The notes under the pieces: generated by a model | What the model saw: only the letters and a program-made list of their open reading frames with translations | The model's database searches: none | Told to the model about the DNA's origin: nothing | Assembly: GCA_029207755.1 (NCBI GenBank) | Contig: JARCOQ010000017.1 | Span: 5,406,945-5,470,944, forward strand | Length of the DNA: 64,000 nt | Direction of reading: 5' to 3' | DNA from: Chamaea fasciata | Taxonomy: Eukaryota > Chordata > Aves > Passeriformes > Sylviidae | Made by a program: the position numbers and the translations under genes | Shown: positions 50,166 through 62,210 of the stretch, in pieces | Numbering within the stretch: position 1 is the stretch's first letter | Layout: the number at the start of each line of letters is the position of its first letter

Positions 50166-53100
50166 CAGGATGAAAGCTCTGTTCAGCCAAAATCTTTTCT
50201 GGAAAGGGAACAGTTTGTGGATGGACTGGCACCCCCACCAATACTGTGCCTGCAGCCCCTTCTCCTCCAAGCAGCCCCCAGCACCTCCTGGCTGCCCGAC
50301 GGGTCAGGCCCCACTGATGGGGAGGAAGGACGGGAGGAAGGCAGGAGTTACTGAATGGCACAGCTGGGCTCTGATAACCACACTGAGACAAACTGATGGA
50401 CATCAAGGGGAGGCTTTGCAAGGGGACGTTGGCTAAGCCTATTAAAATGTCATCAGTTCCAGGTAGCGTTTGCTCTGTTACTGAAGCTGCTTAGTGAAAG
50501 CAATTATAAAGCACTTAGAGGTTTAACCAATTAAAAGAATACCCTTCAGTCTCCCGCAGCTGGCTGGGTGGTGTCTCAGTAAATGCTTTTTAGCCGATGA
50601 AGTCGAGCTGCGTTTTTTACTGAATGTCTGTGAATTTTTAAATTATAACTCTGGGACCTCTGCATTTTGTCAAGTAATGCAAGACAAAGGCCAAGAATTA
50701 ATGATGTATCCATGTATTTCATTAATTAGTGCATTAATGATTCCCCTTCTGAACAAATACTTTGAGGAGTCCATTCATTTCTCCTCACCAATGCTCCAAA
50801 GTCTGAGTTGTTCATTTCAGGAGGAGAATATTGCCCGGAGATTTAGTATAACCAGCCTACAGACAGAAACAGTAAATAGCTCATACTTGCAATCGCAATA
50901 CACAGAAGAGCATCAGTCTAAAACTCCTTAAACAGTTGTATTTCATAATTCCTATATTATAAGGAAAGCAGATTTATTTGTTCATGAATCATTTCTTTTC
51001 AAGAAAGGAACAAAATGCATGGCAGTTTGCATCTCTAATAAAAAGTCTGAGCAACTCCAAGTGGAGTTCAGCAAAACCCCTGTGGCATAAAACTTGAGTG
51101 GAAGCTGATTTTAACAGCTGAAGTGTCACACTGAAATTTGGGAGGATAAATTACCTATTTAACAGTTGTATATATTTCCCAGAGACGTTTGTAGTTGTAG
51201 GTTTATTTAGCAGCCTGCCAAGTGAGATAAAACGAGCAGCATCAGAGCACTCTATAAACACCCTCCAAGGAGCAAAAACCAGGGGTGGCTGCACCTCTTG
51301 GGGCAGGGAGTCTCTTTTTTCCCCTCTCCCAAGATGCGTCCCTTTGCTGGCACCACAGCTCTGCCTGGCACAGCATTCCTGCAGGAATTTCCAGGTTCTT
51401 GTGGTTGCATCTCTGCAGAAAACTCCAGGATTTGCCATGTCCTGAAAGCAGATTTTCCAGGTGTTAAGCTGTGACAATGTGAGTGTTTAAAAAGTTGACT
51501 AACGTGATTCTAAACGTGAAGTCTGGCCAGGGCTTTAGTCACTGTAGAAGAATGCAGTGAATATAGCTCCAGGGTCCCTTGGATGAGCAGAAACCTTTCT
51601 GGGAGGAACAAAGGATATGTGAAACTCAAAACTGGAGGAGAAAGAAGAAAGGGCTGCAGAGGAAGCCAGTTCAGGTTACACCTGATCTCACCAAATAGAA
51701 AGAGACTTGAACCTGGTGAGGGTAAGATGGGATCCCTTCTCTACCTTTCAAAGGGGAAATTCTTTCCCTTTCTTCTTCCTTCCCCTCCAAACATCCAGAC
51801 ATCCCCAGGAAAAATGGCGTGGATGAAGTTTAAAAGGAATCAAGCAACCTATTCTCTAATTTCCAGAAGATAATTACCTTAGAAGGAAACTTGGGAAGAG
51901 ACCCCGGGTTGCACTGGGACAGTAGTGATGAGTGATGTGCTGCTTGCTAATGTCTGTTTTCCGGCCAGCTTTTATCTGTATTTTCTGCCTTTCTCCTTAT
52001 GGATGAAACTGGTGCCAGGGGATGATTTAACCACTGGTGTGAGCTGGGGCAGGAATTCACGTCTATTTTCAAATCTGTCATCTGAAACCATTAAAATCAG
52101 GACTGGAGAATATAGACTGAGTGAAATATGTTGATTTTGAATGCCAAAAGGTTTTTCCTTTGCGCTTTCCACTGCGCTGTCTCACTTTCACTAATAAAGA
52201 AGAACTTAGGGGTTTTTTTCAATAATACTTTCAAGAGCATTAGGGGATGGTATCCAGCAGATGCTGTGTGTTTTCAGTGCTTTCTAAAGGAGCTGAGGAC
52301 TTCCCAAGCTCATTGTTACTCCCAGTTTCTTCTTTGTTTTCCTGAGTACTCCTGGTTCATGTTAGTGTTTCCCAATCTCTGCTGATTGCTATTGACTTTT
52401 ATGGAAATCCTTTGTTCCACAGCCTTATGACCCAAATACCAGCATAAGTAGTTTTAATTTTACTGGGCTCACACCTACCCTGGCAGCTCCTGCAATCCCT
52501 ACTTTGGGGCCCGCTGATATAAATATTGCCAGCAGCCTGCCAGGTAGAACATCATGTTAATATAAACAGCACCTCAAGGTTTAACGAGGCAGTACCAGCT
52601 GTGCCTGCACTTGGCCCAGCTTTCACCCTCTCTCATATCAAACAGCATTTAGTGAGAGGTTCTTCTGTAAGGGCATCAACTAAATAAGTGTATAAACTGC
52701 AGGAGCTTGGGGTATACAAGGACTGTTTCTCCAAAACTCATCATTACCCTGACACGAGCCTGATAACCTTTTGTACACATCATTAGCACCAGCTGGAGCG
52801 TGTGCACCCCTTGGGCAGCGTTGGGGCTGAGTCTGAAACACAGAAAAGGCTGAGAGCCGTTGTTCAGGGAGGTCAATGCCTCCCCAAACAGCTCCTGCCT
52901 TTGCTCAGAAATTCCACCGTGCTGTTTCACGTTTGTATGTGGCTCAATTCCCCTTTAAAGGCAGAGAAAAAGAAATGAATTGGCTGAAATAGGACAAATA
53001 AATAAATTGGACAAAACTATCAAGGGGAGATGGATCTGATCCTCTCTGGAGGTCTTGGCAGCAGCAGAAGTGGTTGTAAGAAGGGGCAGCATCCCTTTTC

Positions 53101-55265
53101 TGCCTCTCCTGGAGAGAAAGGGGGACAGGACAGAGGGACACCCTCACCGAGGGCCACCCCGGGCCGCAGGGCTGTGACTCAGCTCTCCCAGAGGGGCTGG
53201 AGGAGATGAAGTGAGGAGGAGAACACCAGGCCAGCCGAGCACTTTGTGCAGCTCCCCGGGCGCCCGTGTGAGTCAGCGGCTCCTCACCCCGGGCTGTCCC
53301 AGGCTCTGAGTCACTCCCGACCTCACACGGCCCCACAGAGGGATGGGGGCTGGAAACCCCTCCTGAGCATCCCTCCTGAGCTCAGCCAAACCAGCCAAAC
53401 CACGGGCTTCTTCCTCATGGTGCCTTTCCCCCTGCACATGCTAACCCAGGGGTGGTCCTGGAGCAGGGCAGTTCCCAGCCTCAGCCCAGGACACACACGA
53501 GGCAAAATAAAATACACGGTGTGATCTAACAGAATTTAACTTCCAGGATTGCTCCCACATCCAGTTCAGTCTGAGAATCGAGACTGGCACAGTTTAAATC
53601 TCCTGTGCAATGAGAAAGATGTCAGTCAGAATTGATGTTTCTCTCTGCAGGGCTTCCTGAAGGAAAAACAAACCAGGGCTCATCCTCTGCTTCTCCTCCT
53701 TCCTCCCCCCTTCTTCCCTGGCAGGCAGTTCAAACAGGCAGAGAAAAGAGGCATTATAAGACAAAATAGAAAGACACAGGATGTAATAATTCAGGGTTTA
53801 ATACACATTTAAATTGGGAGTTTGATTTAAAAGGGAAGTGAGGGCATAAATTGGAGGAAGGATCATTCCCTGCCACTCCTGGCACACGGGGGTCATCTTG
53901 CTGGGGTCCCACGTCCACTCCCCAGCCCTGAGGTTTGGCACCTCATTAGCTTGAATATGGGAAATATCAGAAGCTCATAGTGCTCTGCTCCTATTAGAAC
54001 CTTATTGAATTAATTAGAAGTGAGGGATGTGTCTGGTGTATTTTTAGTTCGAAAAATAAAGGCAGGAAATCTCCAACCTCACTAAAACCATCCTGGACAG
54101 TCACACATTGAGTCAAACCCTTCCCCTGCAGTGCTCAGCTCCAGCAGGCTGACCTGCTCCTTCTTGCTCCACCAAAGGAACCCATATGTCAAGCTTCTGA
54201 TGATGAAGAACACATCCTAGGAGCTCATAACAACAATACAAAATCATTTTGGCAGACAGTTAGCCCAGGATTCGTTTTACAGCTCAACTGTTTTGACAGG
54301 TGCTCAGGGGAGAACAAAACAGCAGGAAAAGGAACCAGGTATCTGGGAGAAAAGGATATTTTCATTCTGTATTAGGTGAAAGTTAACAGAGCCTCGTGTT
54401 TCATATTCCTCCCAAGGGAGAGGACCCAAGAGGGCAGGACTGCCACCCTAAGTCTGCTTGATCCCGTGTATGATAAAATGAAAACATACGGATTAAGGGT
54501 GGCAAATTCAGGTCGGGATCTCCTAATCTGTGCAGCACAGAACTGCTCCGTGTGTCACCCAGCTGGGACTTCCAAATCAGACCATAAGTGTCTCCAGTGC
54601 ACTTCACATGTTTAATAGAGTTTTAATTGTGGAGTGATTGCATGTGATATTACAGAATTATCACAGATTACTTAATTGCTGATGTTAAGCAGATACTTCT
54701 CTCAATATGTGTGTTTGTTACTATAGATCCATATTATTTGGCACAGCATTGCCTGAGCAGCAGAAGCAGAGATCATTTACCAGGAGAAAACCACTTTCAT
54801 TTAACGTGTTGGTAAATTTAACAAGCAGATGTGTGAGATTCTTATAATTGGCTGTCGAAAGAATCTGGATCCTGCCGTTCCTAAAGAGCTGCACGCAGGG
54901 CTGAGCAGCTGAGAAGTGCCAGTGCGTGGAAGTTTCTGCAAAAAATTGTGATGTGCCTGAATGAACCTGTGTTTGGAGCCATTTGGGAAGCTGCTTTTGC
55001 AGCCTGAAAATCCAGCTAATCCTGTGCAGGCGCTGGGAGAGCAGATGGGCTGGAGCTGTGATGTTGGCTCGTTCCTGATGGCCTGAGGCTGACGGATGGA
55101 GGAGGAGAGGCTGGAGAGTTTTGCTCCTCCTGCAGCCCCTGGGAGGGATCTCCTGGAGAATCACAGGGGGACTGCTCCATCCAGGGCAAACTAAAGGCCC
55201 GTCTGACAGAGAAATTAATTTTTGGAGGTGGCCAAGAGTGGTTGCTCAGAAACGTGAAGGAGCAA

Positions 55266-55414
55266 GGGATGACAAGAAGTGCAGGGAAAGGGACCAAAAC
55301 TTGCCCAATTAATCCTCATTGAAATCACAAGGTTTCATTCTCTTTCCTGAAAGAAAACTCTTCCTTTCAGGAAAGGGAATGAAATCCTTAAATCAGAGAA
55401 CAAAGTCTAACAAA
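55266..55414 (+). repeat. palindrome-bearing repeat, copy A
   Basis: It begins GGGATGACAAGAAGTGCAGG, continues to CCAATTAATCCTCATTGAAA, and then has an imperfect inverted repeat of about 25-base arms around a short loop (about 55339-55401). It ends AATCAGAGAACAAAGTCTAA. It shares start, palindrome and end with copy C at 55694. The family was not recognised. Confidence 0.85.
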
Positions 55415-55499
55415 CGCTCTGGAAAGGAGATATGATCAGAAGAAATACCAATCGAAAAAACACAGAAAATTTGGAAATGGAGTGATTACAACCAAATGG

Positions 55500-55590
55500 A
55501 CTGAAGAAATGAGGGGCAGCGGAAAGGACCAGAACTTGACAATGTTACTCCAATGCAAATCCTGAAATCAGGGGGAAAATGTAAATAAAG
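55500..55590 (+). repeat. possible degenerate copy B of the same repeat
   Basis: AAGGACCAGAACTTGACAAT, ACTCCAATGCAAATCCTGAA and AATCAGGGGGAAAA resemble the AAGGGACCAAAACTTGCCCA and CTCATTGAAATCAC part of copies A and C. The palindrome is not preserved. Similarity is modest. Confidence 0.4.
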
Positions 55591-55623
55591 AGAGAGGAGA
55601 ATAATTGCAAGAAATGAAATGTC

Positions 55624-55680
55624 AAAAAAAAAACCCCAAAAAAAAGAAAAAAGGAAAAAATTCCAAAAACAAATGAAAAC
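55624..55680 (+). repeat. A-rich tract
   Basis: A-runs interrupted by CCCC, G and TTCC lie just before copy C. Confidence 0.75.
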
Positions 55681-55693
55681 AATAAAAGTGAAT

Positions 55694-55825
55694 GGGATGA
55701 CAAGAAGTGCAGGGAAATGCACCGATGCTTGCCTAATTAATCCTCATTGAAATCACAAGATTTCATTCCCTTTCCTGTCAGGAAAGGGAATGAAATCTTG
55801 AAATCGGAGTACAAAGTCCAACATG
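55694..55825 (+). repeat. palindrome-bearing repeat, copy C
   Basis: It has the same opening GGGATGACAAGAAGTGCAGG and the same AATTAATCCTCATTGAAATC as copy A. A perfect inverted repeat follows, with 22-base arms (55756-55777 and 55779-55800) and a single-base centre at 55778. The end resembles that of copy A (AATCGGAGTACAAAGTCCAA). Copies A and C start 428 bases apart. Confidence 0.9.
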
Positions 55826-57553
55826 CTCCCATCGAGCTTGCCAGGGGATGTCCCCACCTCTCCTGTGCCACACGACGTGCAGGGGCTCTCCCATCAAAGT
55901 CCCATCAAAGCTCCTCAGGGAAGGACCAGACACAGGTCAAATTCATTCACTTGATGGCATCTGCAGGGCTGCAGGCTGCCTAGTGATGAATTACATCTGT
56001 GATCACTGTGGCCAGAGAGCAGCCAAAACACAGTTTGAAAAAATGAATTCACTTGGACAAGAGAATAAAAACAGACCCTCCAGCCTTCTTTCCAAAACAT
56101 GTCCCTTCGGTTGCTTAAATCTTTATTGGATAAATGGCTTTTGCAGCATTCTTGGAAGATGCCGTCATGCATTATGGAGCAGAGCCTTCTCCATTGTTAG
56201 CTGTGTGTTTAATGAGAGAGGGAGCTCAGGGAATTGGAGTGGGGCATGAGTATGGAGCTGGACACCAGGGATTATTTAATTTCTGCTCTCCTGTGCCTCC
56301 TGGCTAAACATCAGTGATGGGGAGATGCAGCCACAGCCAGACTTGTTCCTCCTGGACTACATTATCCAAGGGAAACACATCTTCTGCACATCTTCTCCTT
56401 GAGCTATGACATGGTCCCTGTGGGATAACGGCATCGGGGTTTGGGACATTTCCAGATAAATATTTTCAATTCCAAGGCAGAAAACATCGCAGCCTTTGGC
56501 CCCACGTGCCAAATCCACATTGCACTTGTGGTACCTCACTCTGGAGCAGAGCTTTGCTGCTTCCCAGCCCCTTACAGGTCACATAAAGGGCAAGAGTGAT
56601 GTGTCCCTTGTTGTCTACAGAGAAAATTTGGGACCAAAAATTAACTTAATTATTTCATTTAGTCTTTATTTTCTTCTTGCCTTTTATTGTGTTATGTTTT
56701 AACTGAGATTTTTTTTTATTTCCTGCTAGGATTCTTCTTTAATCCTGCTGTTCCATAAAGAGGTTGAAACGTATACAACAAAAGGAAACAAATCTTTCTC
56801 TTGATTGCCTGATAGATCTACTTTTTTAATCCAGACTGACAAATGCACTCTATCAAGAGCACTTTTATGCCTCACAGTTGCTTCATTTTATTTTCCATTG
56901 TTTGACATCCCTTAGAATCTGGAAAGGAAAAAAAACCCCATACTGTCTTTCTCTGCTTACCCTTTAATTGATCATTTTTGCTATGGCAAAGTCCAGACCC
57001 CAACACGTTTTAATCTCAGGTATGGCACGAATGTAGAGCAAAAGGATGAGCCCTGTCACTAAAAAGAGCAGTTTAATGATGCTCAGCACTGTGGGGACTG
57101 TGGCCAGTGGCTCCATGTAACAAACTAATGGGATTAGAGTGGCCCTGGCTCCCTGTCTACCTGGATGAAAAACATACATCAGCTGTCTCTGTGAATACTT
57201 TGGATGAGACACCCAGTGCCACAAGGATGTGAAACACAGATGCAAACAGAGTTTCCTTTAAGCCAATGTCTGAACTAGGTATCACCAGTCCTTCATCTGT
57301 ACCTTCTGTTGCTCCTAATGTCCCTGCCCCAGTGCTTAGTGCTGTTCTCTATTACTTCTCTTTTACTTGTTTTTACAGACATTTGCAGGCTGGTTGTCCC
57401 TCAGGGTTATTAATTCTTCTCACTACAGCAATACAAGAACAAGTGGGGCTGCAGGAAAACAGTTACAGCGGTTAAACCCAAGCAGACAGGTCCCTTTTTC
57501 ACCCTGATGGAGAATTGCTCACCAAGTTAAGGGGTTTTTTTCCTGCCTTGCAG

Positions 57554-57644
57554 GTGCTGTGGTGATCGCCTTCGTGGTCTGCTGGCTCCCTTACCACATA
57601 CGGCGCCTCATGTTCTGCTATGTCCCCTCCAGCCACTGGACAGA
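57554..57644 (+). CDS. NTSR1: NTSR1 coding exon 3: TM6
   Basis: This 91-base exon supplies the last two bases of codon 291, codons 292-320, and two bases of codon 321. It encodes [20 protein letters not shown] and then [13 protein letters not shown] (300-303) is the TM6 toggle-switch motif, and R307-R308 correspond to the arginine pair at the extracellular end of TM6 that contributes to neurotensin binding in the family. The acceptor follows a strong T-rich tract (about 57531-57553, ending CCTTGCAG). The donor is GA|GTGAGT, phase 2. The first codon of exon 4 completes Asp321. Confidence 0.96.
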
Positions 57645-60033
57645 GTGAGTCACAGCGAGGGGGACACGGTGTTCCCATGCCAGGACAGGCTGGGGGCTCA
57701 GGCTGGGGCTGGGGACACCAGGGCACCCTCAGGGGTGGAGATCTGGGGACAGATTTCCACAGAGGCAGGGAGCTGTTCTCCAACCAAGGGGTCAAAGTCT
57801 CAAACTCCTAATTGCTACTTTTTTTTGTTGGTTTTTTTTTTGGTTGGTTGGTTGGTTGGTTGGTTGGTTGGTTGGTTTTTTGAGTGGTTTTTTTTTTTCT
57901 GGATATCTCAGTGTTTGCCAGGCAAATTAAGAGTCTTTGTTTAACCTAAATCCCCCAGACACGGTGTAGGAAGCAATATCTTGAACCAAAACGAATCATC
58001 AGGCCCTCCTCCTCCTCCTCCTCACCCCCGTGCTGGCAGCAGCGATGGGGCTTCACTCTGGCAGCCCTTGGTGAAATGACATTTGGACAGGGGGGTTGGT
58101 ACATCCAGAGTGGATTGCAGTCTCCGTGCCAGAGATATTGATCCTCAGCCCTAAGATGCAGCAGCTCCTGTCAGCACACAATTTAGCTCCACGAGGCCAC
58201 ATTTCCTCTCTGACAGGGGAGGTGACACAGGTGGGGGAATAACTGTGCTGCTTACTGAGCCTGGGCCAGGTTATTTACTGGGTTTTGCAGGGAGTGGATC
58301 AAAATGAAATGCCAGCAGTTGCTGCTGATTAGGAAGTGTCCAGATTGCCAGAGAATTCTGGGATAATTGCAGGAACACACGTGCACTGCTCACAGATGTG
58401 CAAAGGCACCCCAGGTGCTCCCTGCTCCTTTCTGAGGTGCCAGGCCAGGTTCTTCAGCAAAGCAGCCACCAAAGTAATTACTGTTTTTAAATTTGCCATT
58501 AAGAGCTAATGCTGTCTGGGGACACACACTAAGGAAGCCTGAGCTGCTGAGGGATGCACTCTTGTGTCTCCTCCCACAGTGTTATATGCCTGTTCTCCCT
58601 GAGACCAGAGCTGTTTCTTTTGAGGGAGAGAAAAAAACATGTTCAATACCGAAAAGCAGAACAACAATAAAAAACTAAAATTCTATCACCTCTAATCACA
58701 AAATATAATTAGGATATAGCAGTCTACTGAATGGGACTGTGGATCCAGCCATAGTAAAATCCAAAATCTATCTTCAGTCATGAAAACAGAGCTCTAGGGA
58801 CACACTGGGACAAACTCTTGTTTCTCCTTTGCTTTCTTATATGAAAAGCACTTAAGGCACTGTTCAATTATGTAATGACTGCATTTGCTTTGAGCAAGAG
58901 GGCTAGAGAAATCTGTCTGCAGTAAGTGGGAATTTATGCATCATGGCTGCATTCACATAGTATTTTTTTATTCTTTTTAAAACCATGAGTGATTTTAGGA
59001 AAACACTGAATTTACAGAATGATAGTGAACTATCAGTCTGGTGGCTAACCAAGAGTTTGCAGCAGCTTAGCAAGCTCATTTATAAACACATGTGCCTTGC
59101 CCCTGAAGAAGAGAAATTTTTCCAGTATTAATTCTTCACAACTACACAGAGAAACTCTGCTTGTAAGAACTGGATGGGCCATGCAGTCCTTGGCAGTGCT
59201 GAGGGGGTGTGGACGGATGGGCAGTGTAGTCCAGCACTCCTCTAATTTATCTTTTGTTAGACACTGCTCAGACTAGAAAAAAGGTCTGCAATTTTCACCA
59301 AGATAAATGATTCTGAGGAACATCTTCCTGAAAATGAGACCCATGGTGTTCATAAATGCTTTACCAGCTCAGGGCTGTTGTTCTCAGTTGGCCCAAGGAA
59401 AGATATCTCCAAAAGAATAAAAGACAATAAAACATTTTCAACCAGTTCTAGTTGAAAACATTAAATTGTGGTGGTCAGGATGTGTTTCAGAAGCATGCTG
59501 TCATCAGCTTGCCCCCAGAGCAGGAAATGCTGTCCCATGTTATGGACAAATCCCAACCCAGGGACCCATTGAATGAGCTGATGCTGCTCTCACTGCCAGA
59601 GGGAGGAGAGAGCTGCATCTGTTACTGGAGTTTGGCTCTTCTGCAACCTCTGTAGATCAGAACTGCAGCCAAAAAAAGTCAAACTAATGTGTATGTATGA
59701 CACAGAAGCAAATTTCCATCTGGCTTCTCAGTTTCCAGAATGACTACTTCCAAAGATAAAATGAATGCATGAGGCAAACATCTGGTGTCTGACCCCAAGG
59801 CTTAAGTAAGTCTCTAACTGCTGGTGTGGGGCAATATCTTCATGGAGGCATCTGATCCATGTTTGACCACCTGCAGTTGAAGATGTCGATGGGTTGTGGT
59901 GGCTCAGGCTCCACTGGTTCATGTTTGCAGCCTAGAAAGGTTAGCAGGAAATCAGCTCATGTTTTTCTCACCCTTTGAGTGAGACTTTGAGTTCTTCACA
60001 CTCAGACCTTTTGTCTTTCATTTGTTCTTCCAG
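57645..60033 (+). other. NTSR1: NTSR1 intron 3 (2.4 kb)
   Basis: The donor is GTGAGT at 57645 and the acceptor is TTCTTCCAG ending at 60033. It contains a (TTGG)n/T-rich tract and a short CTC repeat near 58006-58023. No gene or exon was recognised inside it. Confidence 0.93.
57820..57898 (+). repeat. (TTGG)n and T-rich simple repeat
   Basis: About nine uninterrupted TTGG units (57840-57875) lie within flanking T-runs, about 180 bases after exon 3. Confidence 0.92.
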
Positions 60034-60283
60034 TTTCCTTTACAACTTCTACCACTACTTCTACATGCTGACAAATGTCCTCTTCTATGTCAGCTCAGCA
60101 ATCAACCCCATCCTCTACAACCTGGTGTCGGCAAACTTCCGCCAGATCTTCCTCTCTACGCTCACCATCCTGTGCCTGCCATGGAGGAAGAAGAAGAAAC
60201 GACTGGCCTTCACCAGGAAATCCAACAGCATCTCCAGCAACCACACATTTTCCAGCCAGGTCACAAGGGAAACTACATACTGA
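60034..60283 (+). CDS. NTSR1: NTSR1 coding exon 4: ECL3, TM7, helix 8, C-tail, stop
   Basis: The exon starts with the third base of codon 321 and ends with TGA at 60281-60283. The acceptor follows a long pyrimidine tract ending GTTCTTCCAG. It encodes [19 protein letters not shown], then [17 protein letters not shown]341, S342 and N345 match the TM7 sodium-site positions of NTSR1, and NPILY (345-349) is the NPxxY-type motif. Helix 8 (about 354-368) is followed by a basic patch, WRKKKKR (371-377). A Ser/Thr-rich tail ([12 protein letters not shown]...TRETTY) is the usual GRK/arrestin substrate region. Only one helix-8 cysteine is present (C368), where mammalian NTSR1 as I recall has a CLC pair used for palmitoylation. 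Confidence 0.96.
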
Positions 60284-60848
60284 AGCCAAAGGAGGAGGAG
60301 GAGGAACGCAATTCATCGTGGAGTCAAAACTTGAGAGAGGCCTCTGTGACTTTCATGCATGGTCTCCAAATTCACGTAACACAAATGTGTTTAGCAAAGT
60401 CATTTTTGTTGGAAAAAAATAGGCTTTGTTCTGCCAGTAACTTTGAGGTTATTTTCGAGCATTGGCCTTGCCTCTTGTGAGTAATGTCTACATGTATTGT
60501 AACTTCAGTCTGGCATAAATCCAGATGTGGTGTTAACTGGGAAGCCAAAATGTGTTCAACTTAGGCAAAACTGTTCTGCATTCCATCCTTTTCTCAGTGC
60601 AGAGATGCCGTGTTCACATCCAAGGGTTTGAGATCATGTTTCCTGGTGGCACCGAGCAGAGAGTTTGATGAGGAGAAAGAAGCTTTGAACAGAAAAGGGA
60701 TGTTCTTGGAGAATGGATATGCTCATCTGTGGGATGTTCAATGAATGAGAAGTTAAAACTCAGGGAGCCAGGTGGTTATTTTAGAACTATATCTCCATTG
60801 TGAGTAATATAACTGAGGTGCTCAAGAGAGTCGCTCTGGCTCCTTGAA

Positions 60849-60854
60849 ATTAAA
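60849..60854 (+). promoter_or_regulatory. candidate proximal poly(A) signal ATTAAA
   Basis: This is the common ATTAAA variant. A G/U-rich stretch (CTGGGGTGGTTGTGG, 60881-60895) follows about 27 bases later, the expected spacing for a downstream element. Confidence 0.4.
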
Positions 60855-61927
60855 TAAGAACAGATGATGCCTTACCTAGGCTGGGGTGGTTGTGGCCTGG
60901 GGAATGGGGTCACCTTTGACTTTAGGGCATCCACAGTGCCTGGCTTTGGTACCACTGCACTGATAGCAGCAGAGTCTCTGGCAAAGTCAAGGATGCAGAG
61001 GCTGTGCCCAGATGGAGCACTGAAAATGAACAGAAATGGAAATTCTTCCTTTTGCCATACAGCCAAATCCTATTTTTTACCAGGGAGAACAGTTTGCTGG
61101 CCTGCATTAAGAGATGAGAAAACTCTGAGCTCATGAGGGCTCCAGGCTGCTGAGATAAGAGCAATCTGCCCCAGTTCTGTGGAACCTCCAGATCTTTCCC
61201 ATTCTTATTCCATATTACTTGTTTCCTCGCCATTTCCACAAGGCTGACATCTCAGTATACAGCAGTTGTAGGCAGTAGGCCCTCTTGTTCTACCTTTTCT
61301 TTTATTACTTTTTGCTACCAGAACTGTTGGCACACTTATCTGTACCCCCAGTGTTCAGATAGTGCAAATGCAGAGCACTGGAAAATCTAAACTGGGGAGT
61401 CTTTTCTCTAAACCCACTTTTTTTTTAACAAGCCAGAGGAGCAGAAACAAGACTTGAAAATTCTCTTTGAAATTTCCCAGCTGGTAAGGAGAGGTAGCAT
61501 GAGCTTTTCTCCTATACGGTTCCACCTCTAATGGCCCCTTATATGATACAACAAATTGCTCCAGAGTCTTTAGTACCAAAACAACAGAGCTCTGGGACAA
61601 GCTGAAGTGCTTTCTCCCCAGATGGTGTACCTAGAACTGGCCAGTCACCCTGTGCAGCCTCTGCTGGTGGTGACCTGGTGTCCCCTTTCACACCACACAT
61701 CATCAGGAGGGCAGGTCTTGCCTCTGGAAGGTGACAAAGTAGAAGAGTCAGCTCAGTTTGGCTTTCTGGGCTTTGCCCATCCCATGTCACACTTGAGCTA
61801 ATGAGCACCAGTGGCCCCTAACTGAAGCCACGGTGCTGGAGGTGTGGATTGGCCCAAGTGAGGGTCACACAGTGATGGAGACCACTTACTGAACCACTGG
61901 GGACATCTCCTGCTACAGATGGTGCAT

Positions 61928-61993
61928 CCCAGAATCACACAACAGGTCAAGTTGGAAGGGACTCACAAGGAATCATCGAGTCCACCTCCCTTG
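61928..61993 (-). mobile_element. CR1 3'-end fragment, antisense, in 3' UTR/flank
   Basis: CCCAGAATCACACAACAGG, AAGTTGGAAGGGACTCACAA and GGAATCATCGAGTCCACCTC are the complement of a CR1 3' end. It lies just before the distal poly(A) candidate, so it may be transcribed as part of the NTSR1 3' UTR. Confidence 0.88.
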
Positions 61994-62204
61994 ACTTGTG
62001 GTTTAGGTCCTGTTGAGCTCAGCACAAAATGAGCTCACCCATTTGGGGGCATTTTCTGGGAGTTGTTGGTGATGAGTGGCTTCTTTTGGGGCATTTATAA
62101 CCTGTACCCAGCTGGCCACCATGGCAGCCCATCAGCCACATCTGCCAGGGATGGGAGGTGATTTTAATGCCTAATACGGAACCCCTGCAAAAGAAAGGGC
62201 TCAA

Positions 62205-62210
62205 AATAAA
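62205..62210 (+). promoter_or_regulatory. candidate distal poly(A) signal AATAAA
   Basis: A canonical hexamer is followed by T-rich and GT-containing sequence (62221-62285). A second AATAAA lies at 62398-62403. These are candidates for the main end of the transcript. Confidence 0.4.

Larger units (their letters stand above)
47055..57553 (+). other. NTSR1: NTSR1 intron 2 (10.5 kb)
   Basis: The donor is GTGAGT at 47055 and the acceptor is CCTTGCAG ending at 57553. No coding exon was recognised inside it. It contains two antisense CR1 fragments, a short (CA)n at 49745-49758 and the 55.27-55.82 kb repeat family. The rest is unique A/T-rich sequence. Confidence 0.92.
9676..60283 (+). other. NTSR1: NTSR1 gene, coding span (4 coding exons)
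   Basis: Joining 9676-10344, 46853-47054, 57554-57644 and 60034-60283 gives 1212 nt (669+202+91+250), which is 403 codons plus TGA, with no internal stop. Every intron is GT...AG, and the phases are 0, 1 and 2. The product is a class A GPCR of the plasma membrane. In the family it binds the peptide neurotensin and signals mainly through Gq/phospholipase C. Landmarks seen are N68 (1.50), D99 (2.50), E152-R153-Y154, W180, P233, C300-W301-L302-P303 and N345-P346-I347-L348-Y349. C128 and C209 are positioned for the TM3-ECL2 disulfide. Against human NTSR1 as I recall it (418 aa), the 15-residue deficit is explained by an N-terminus about 13 shorter and an ECL2 about 2 shorter; the rest looks colinear. 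NTSR2 is a less likely alternative, because [15 protein letters not shown] and [12 protein letters not shown] stretches match NTSR1 closely. Confidence 0.96.
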
